Origin: Novosphingobium silvae
Lineage (GTDB): Bacteria; Pseudomonadota; Alphaproteobacteria; Sphingomonadales; Sphingomonadaceae
Assembly (NCBI RefSeq): GCF_009856825.1
Contig: NZ_WVTD01000007.1
Coordinates: forward strand, 62,001 to 126,000
Direction of reading: 5' to 3'
Length of the DNA: 64,000 nucleotides
Within the stretch, counting starts at the first letter, position 1. The number at the start of each line of letters is the position of its first letter. Both the position numbers and the translations under genes were made by a program. Shown piece after piece: positions 62,932 to 64,000 of this stretch. The notes under the pieces are model-generated. The model ran no database searches. It was given only the letters and a program-made list of their open reading frames with translations, and was not told the origin of the DNA.

Positions 62932-64000
62932 TGCAGACCTCCCGCCAGAGCCAGGGCGGAGGCCTGCGCCATCTGCCAGAGCCAGTGGGGAGCAAGGCCG
63001 ATTGCGCCGGTCGCCGTGGAGAGCAGCGCCATCGCTAGAAGGCCGCTGCGGGGCACCGGTCGGACCGGGCGCTTCGAATCCTTCCAGCAGGCTTCGGACC
63101 AGAAGATCGCCATGGATACGATCGTCATCAACCCCGCGACAAGCCCGGCCACTGCCAGCCAGATGTATCCGGCCTCGAGGCTTTCACGAAGCACGATGAG
63201 CTTGGCCCAGAAGCCCGAAAGCGGCGGGATGCCTGCCAGCGAAAGCATGGGAACCGCGAACAGCATCGTGAAAACGGGGTTGGTGCGCATGCCGCCTGCT
63301 CGGGTCAGGTCCCAGCTTCCGCTCGCCCGGTGGATTAAGCCGGCCCCAAAGAAAAGATTGGCTTGCACGATGATCGTGTGGACCATGTAGAACACCGCTC
63401 CTGCGACGCCCTGGATCGTCCCAAGAGCGAGACCTGTCGCCATGTACCCGACCTGCGCGATGACCTGGTAGGAGAGGATGCGCCGCATGTCGGTCTGCCC
63501 CAGCGCTCCGATGGCGCACAGGATCATGGTCGCTCCCGCGATCCACGGCACGAGGAGCATGAGGTGGCGCGCGGCTGAGGCCGGACCGGTGACGTTCAAC
63601 AGACCCACCAGCACCAGCATCAGCGCATAGAACCCCATCTTGGTGAGCAGACCTGCAAATGTGGCGGTGCCCGTGACGGGTGCGGTATGGTAGGAGGCCG
63701 GGAGCCAGAGGTGGAACGGAGCCAGGCCCGACTTCAGAGCAAAGCCGCCCAGCAGCAGAGCGGCGGCGATCGCGAGCCCGAAGGCGGGCTGCATGCGCGA
63801 GATCGCGGAGCGCGCCATCGCAAGGTCGAGGTTGCCAACAAGGCCATAGATCATCCCGATTCCAAGCAGGATGAAGGTCGCAGCAAGCGTGGCGAAGGCG
63901 ACGTAGCGGATGGCCCCGTCGATCTGGGCGGCGCGCCGGTCGAGCGTCAGAAGGCCGAGCGCCGCAAGCAGGGCCAGCTCGAACCAGACGTAGAGATTGA
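62928..64000 (-). CDS. mnhD: Na+/H+ antiporter subunit D, 5' end missing
   Basis: NuoM/MrpD-type proton channel subunit. The frame is open to the window edge (NLYVWFELALLAAL is the first readable part). Lys in LGGFALKSGLAPFHLWLPASYHTAP and HTIIVQANLFFGAGLI fit the family. mnhABC should lie beyond 64000. Confidence 0.93.
   Translation of the reverse strand, partial: NLYVWFELALLAALGLLTLDRRAAQIDGAIRYVAFATLAATFILLGIGMIYGLVGNLDLAMARSAISRMQPAFGLAIAAALLLGGFALKSGLAPFHLWLPASYHTAPVTGTATFAGLLTKMGFYALMLVLVGLLNVTGPASAARHLMLLVPWIAGATMILCAIGALGQTDMRRILSYQVIAQVGYMATGLALGTIQGVAGAVFYMVHTIIVQANLFFGAGLIHRASGSWDLTRAGGMRTNPVFTMLFAVPMLSLAGIPPLSGFWAKLIVLRESLEAGYIWLAVAGLVAGLMTIVSMAIFWSEACWKDSKRPVRPVPRSGLLAMALLSTATGAIGLAPHWLWQMAQASALALAGGLQ

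Overview
The window is a high-GC alphaproteobacterial chromosome segment, most likely from order Sphingomonadales (Novosphingobium/Sphingobium-like). The evidence is gene order (pyrH-frr-uppS-cdsA-dxr-rseP-bamA-skp-fabZ), direct-repeat LexA boxes, a permuted set of small one-helix proteins, a Caulobacter-type oxidative pentose module and a copA/copB pair. Genus is inference; no 16S rRNA gene is present.

Layout. 1-8 kb: cmk (5' end) and aroA on the minus strand; a zinc-ribbon acidic protein; tRNA-Ala; the ffh-rpsP-rimM-trmD-rplS translation/secretion block; HU; a structured RNA-like intergenic; convergent rlmB; tRNA-Tyr. 8-13 kb: psd-pssA phospholipid synthesis; two related small membrane proteins with two perfect SOS boxes between them; rpsB-tsf. 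13-24 kb: the envelope block pyrH, frr, uppS, cdsA, dxr, rseP, bamA, ompH/skp, fabZ, then rpmE, sodC and a 2OG-Fe(II) oxygenase. 24.5-29.7 kb: tRNA-His and a complete cytochrome c maturation operon ccmC-D-E-F-G-H-I-like, nearly every junction overlapping. 29.8-40.8 kb: kup; the minus-strand operon dapF-mtaB-ftsY-yciB; a GGDEF-EAL protein; an IPNS-like dioxygenase; an EVE-domain protein; CsbD with a candidate EcfG promoter; an LplT-like transporter. 41-52 kb: pgsA, an MFS transporter, OxyR, RNase D, aspS, acpP-fabF-mltG, a peroxiredoxin, a 2H phosphoesterase, tRNA-Met.

Accessory part. Downstream of tRNA-Met (52.1-52.5 kb) lies a decayed serine recombinase whose last codons run into the tRNA 3' end, the footprint of a lost integrated element. 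Next comes a compact metal-response operon: a CnrY-like small membrane protein, a CnrX-like periplasmic sensor whose five metal ligands align at exact spacing, a CnrH-like ECF sigma factor, then copA (multicopper oxidase) and copB. After it sits a pentose module behind a LacI-type operator: a GH43 glycosidase and homologues of Caulobacter XylX, XylB and XylC (Weimberg pathway). The window ends in a minus-strand Mrp/Mnh Na+/H+ antiporter operon (mnhD partial, E, F, G).

The best candidates for something new are the SOS-controlled small membrane protein (possible division inhibitor) and the cnrYXH-type module attached to copper-detoxification genes instead of a Ni/Co efflux pump. No CRISPR array, prophage or intact insertion sequence was seen.
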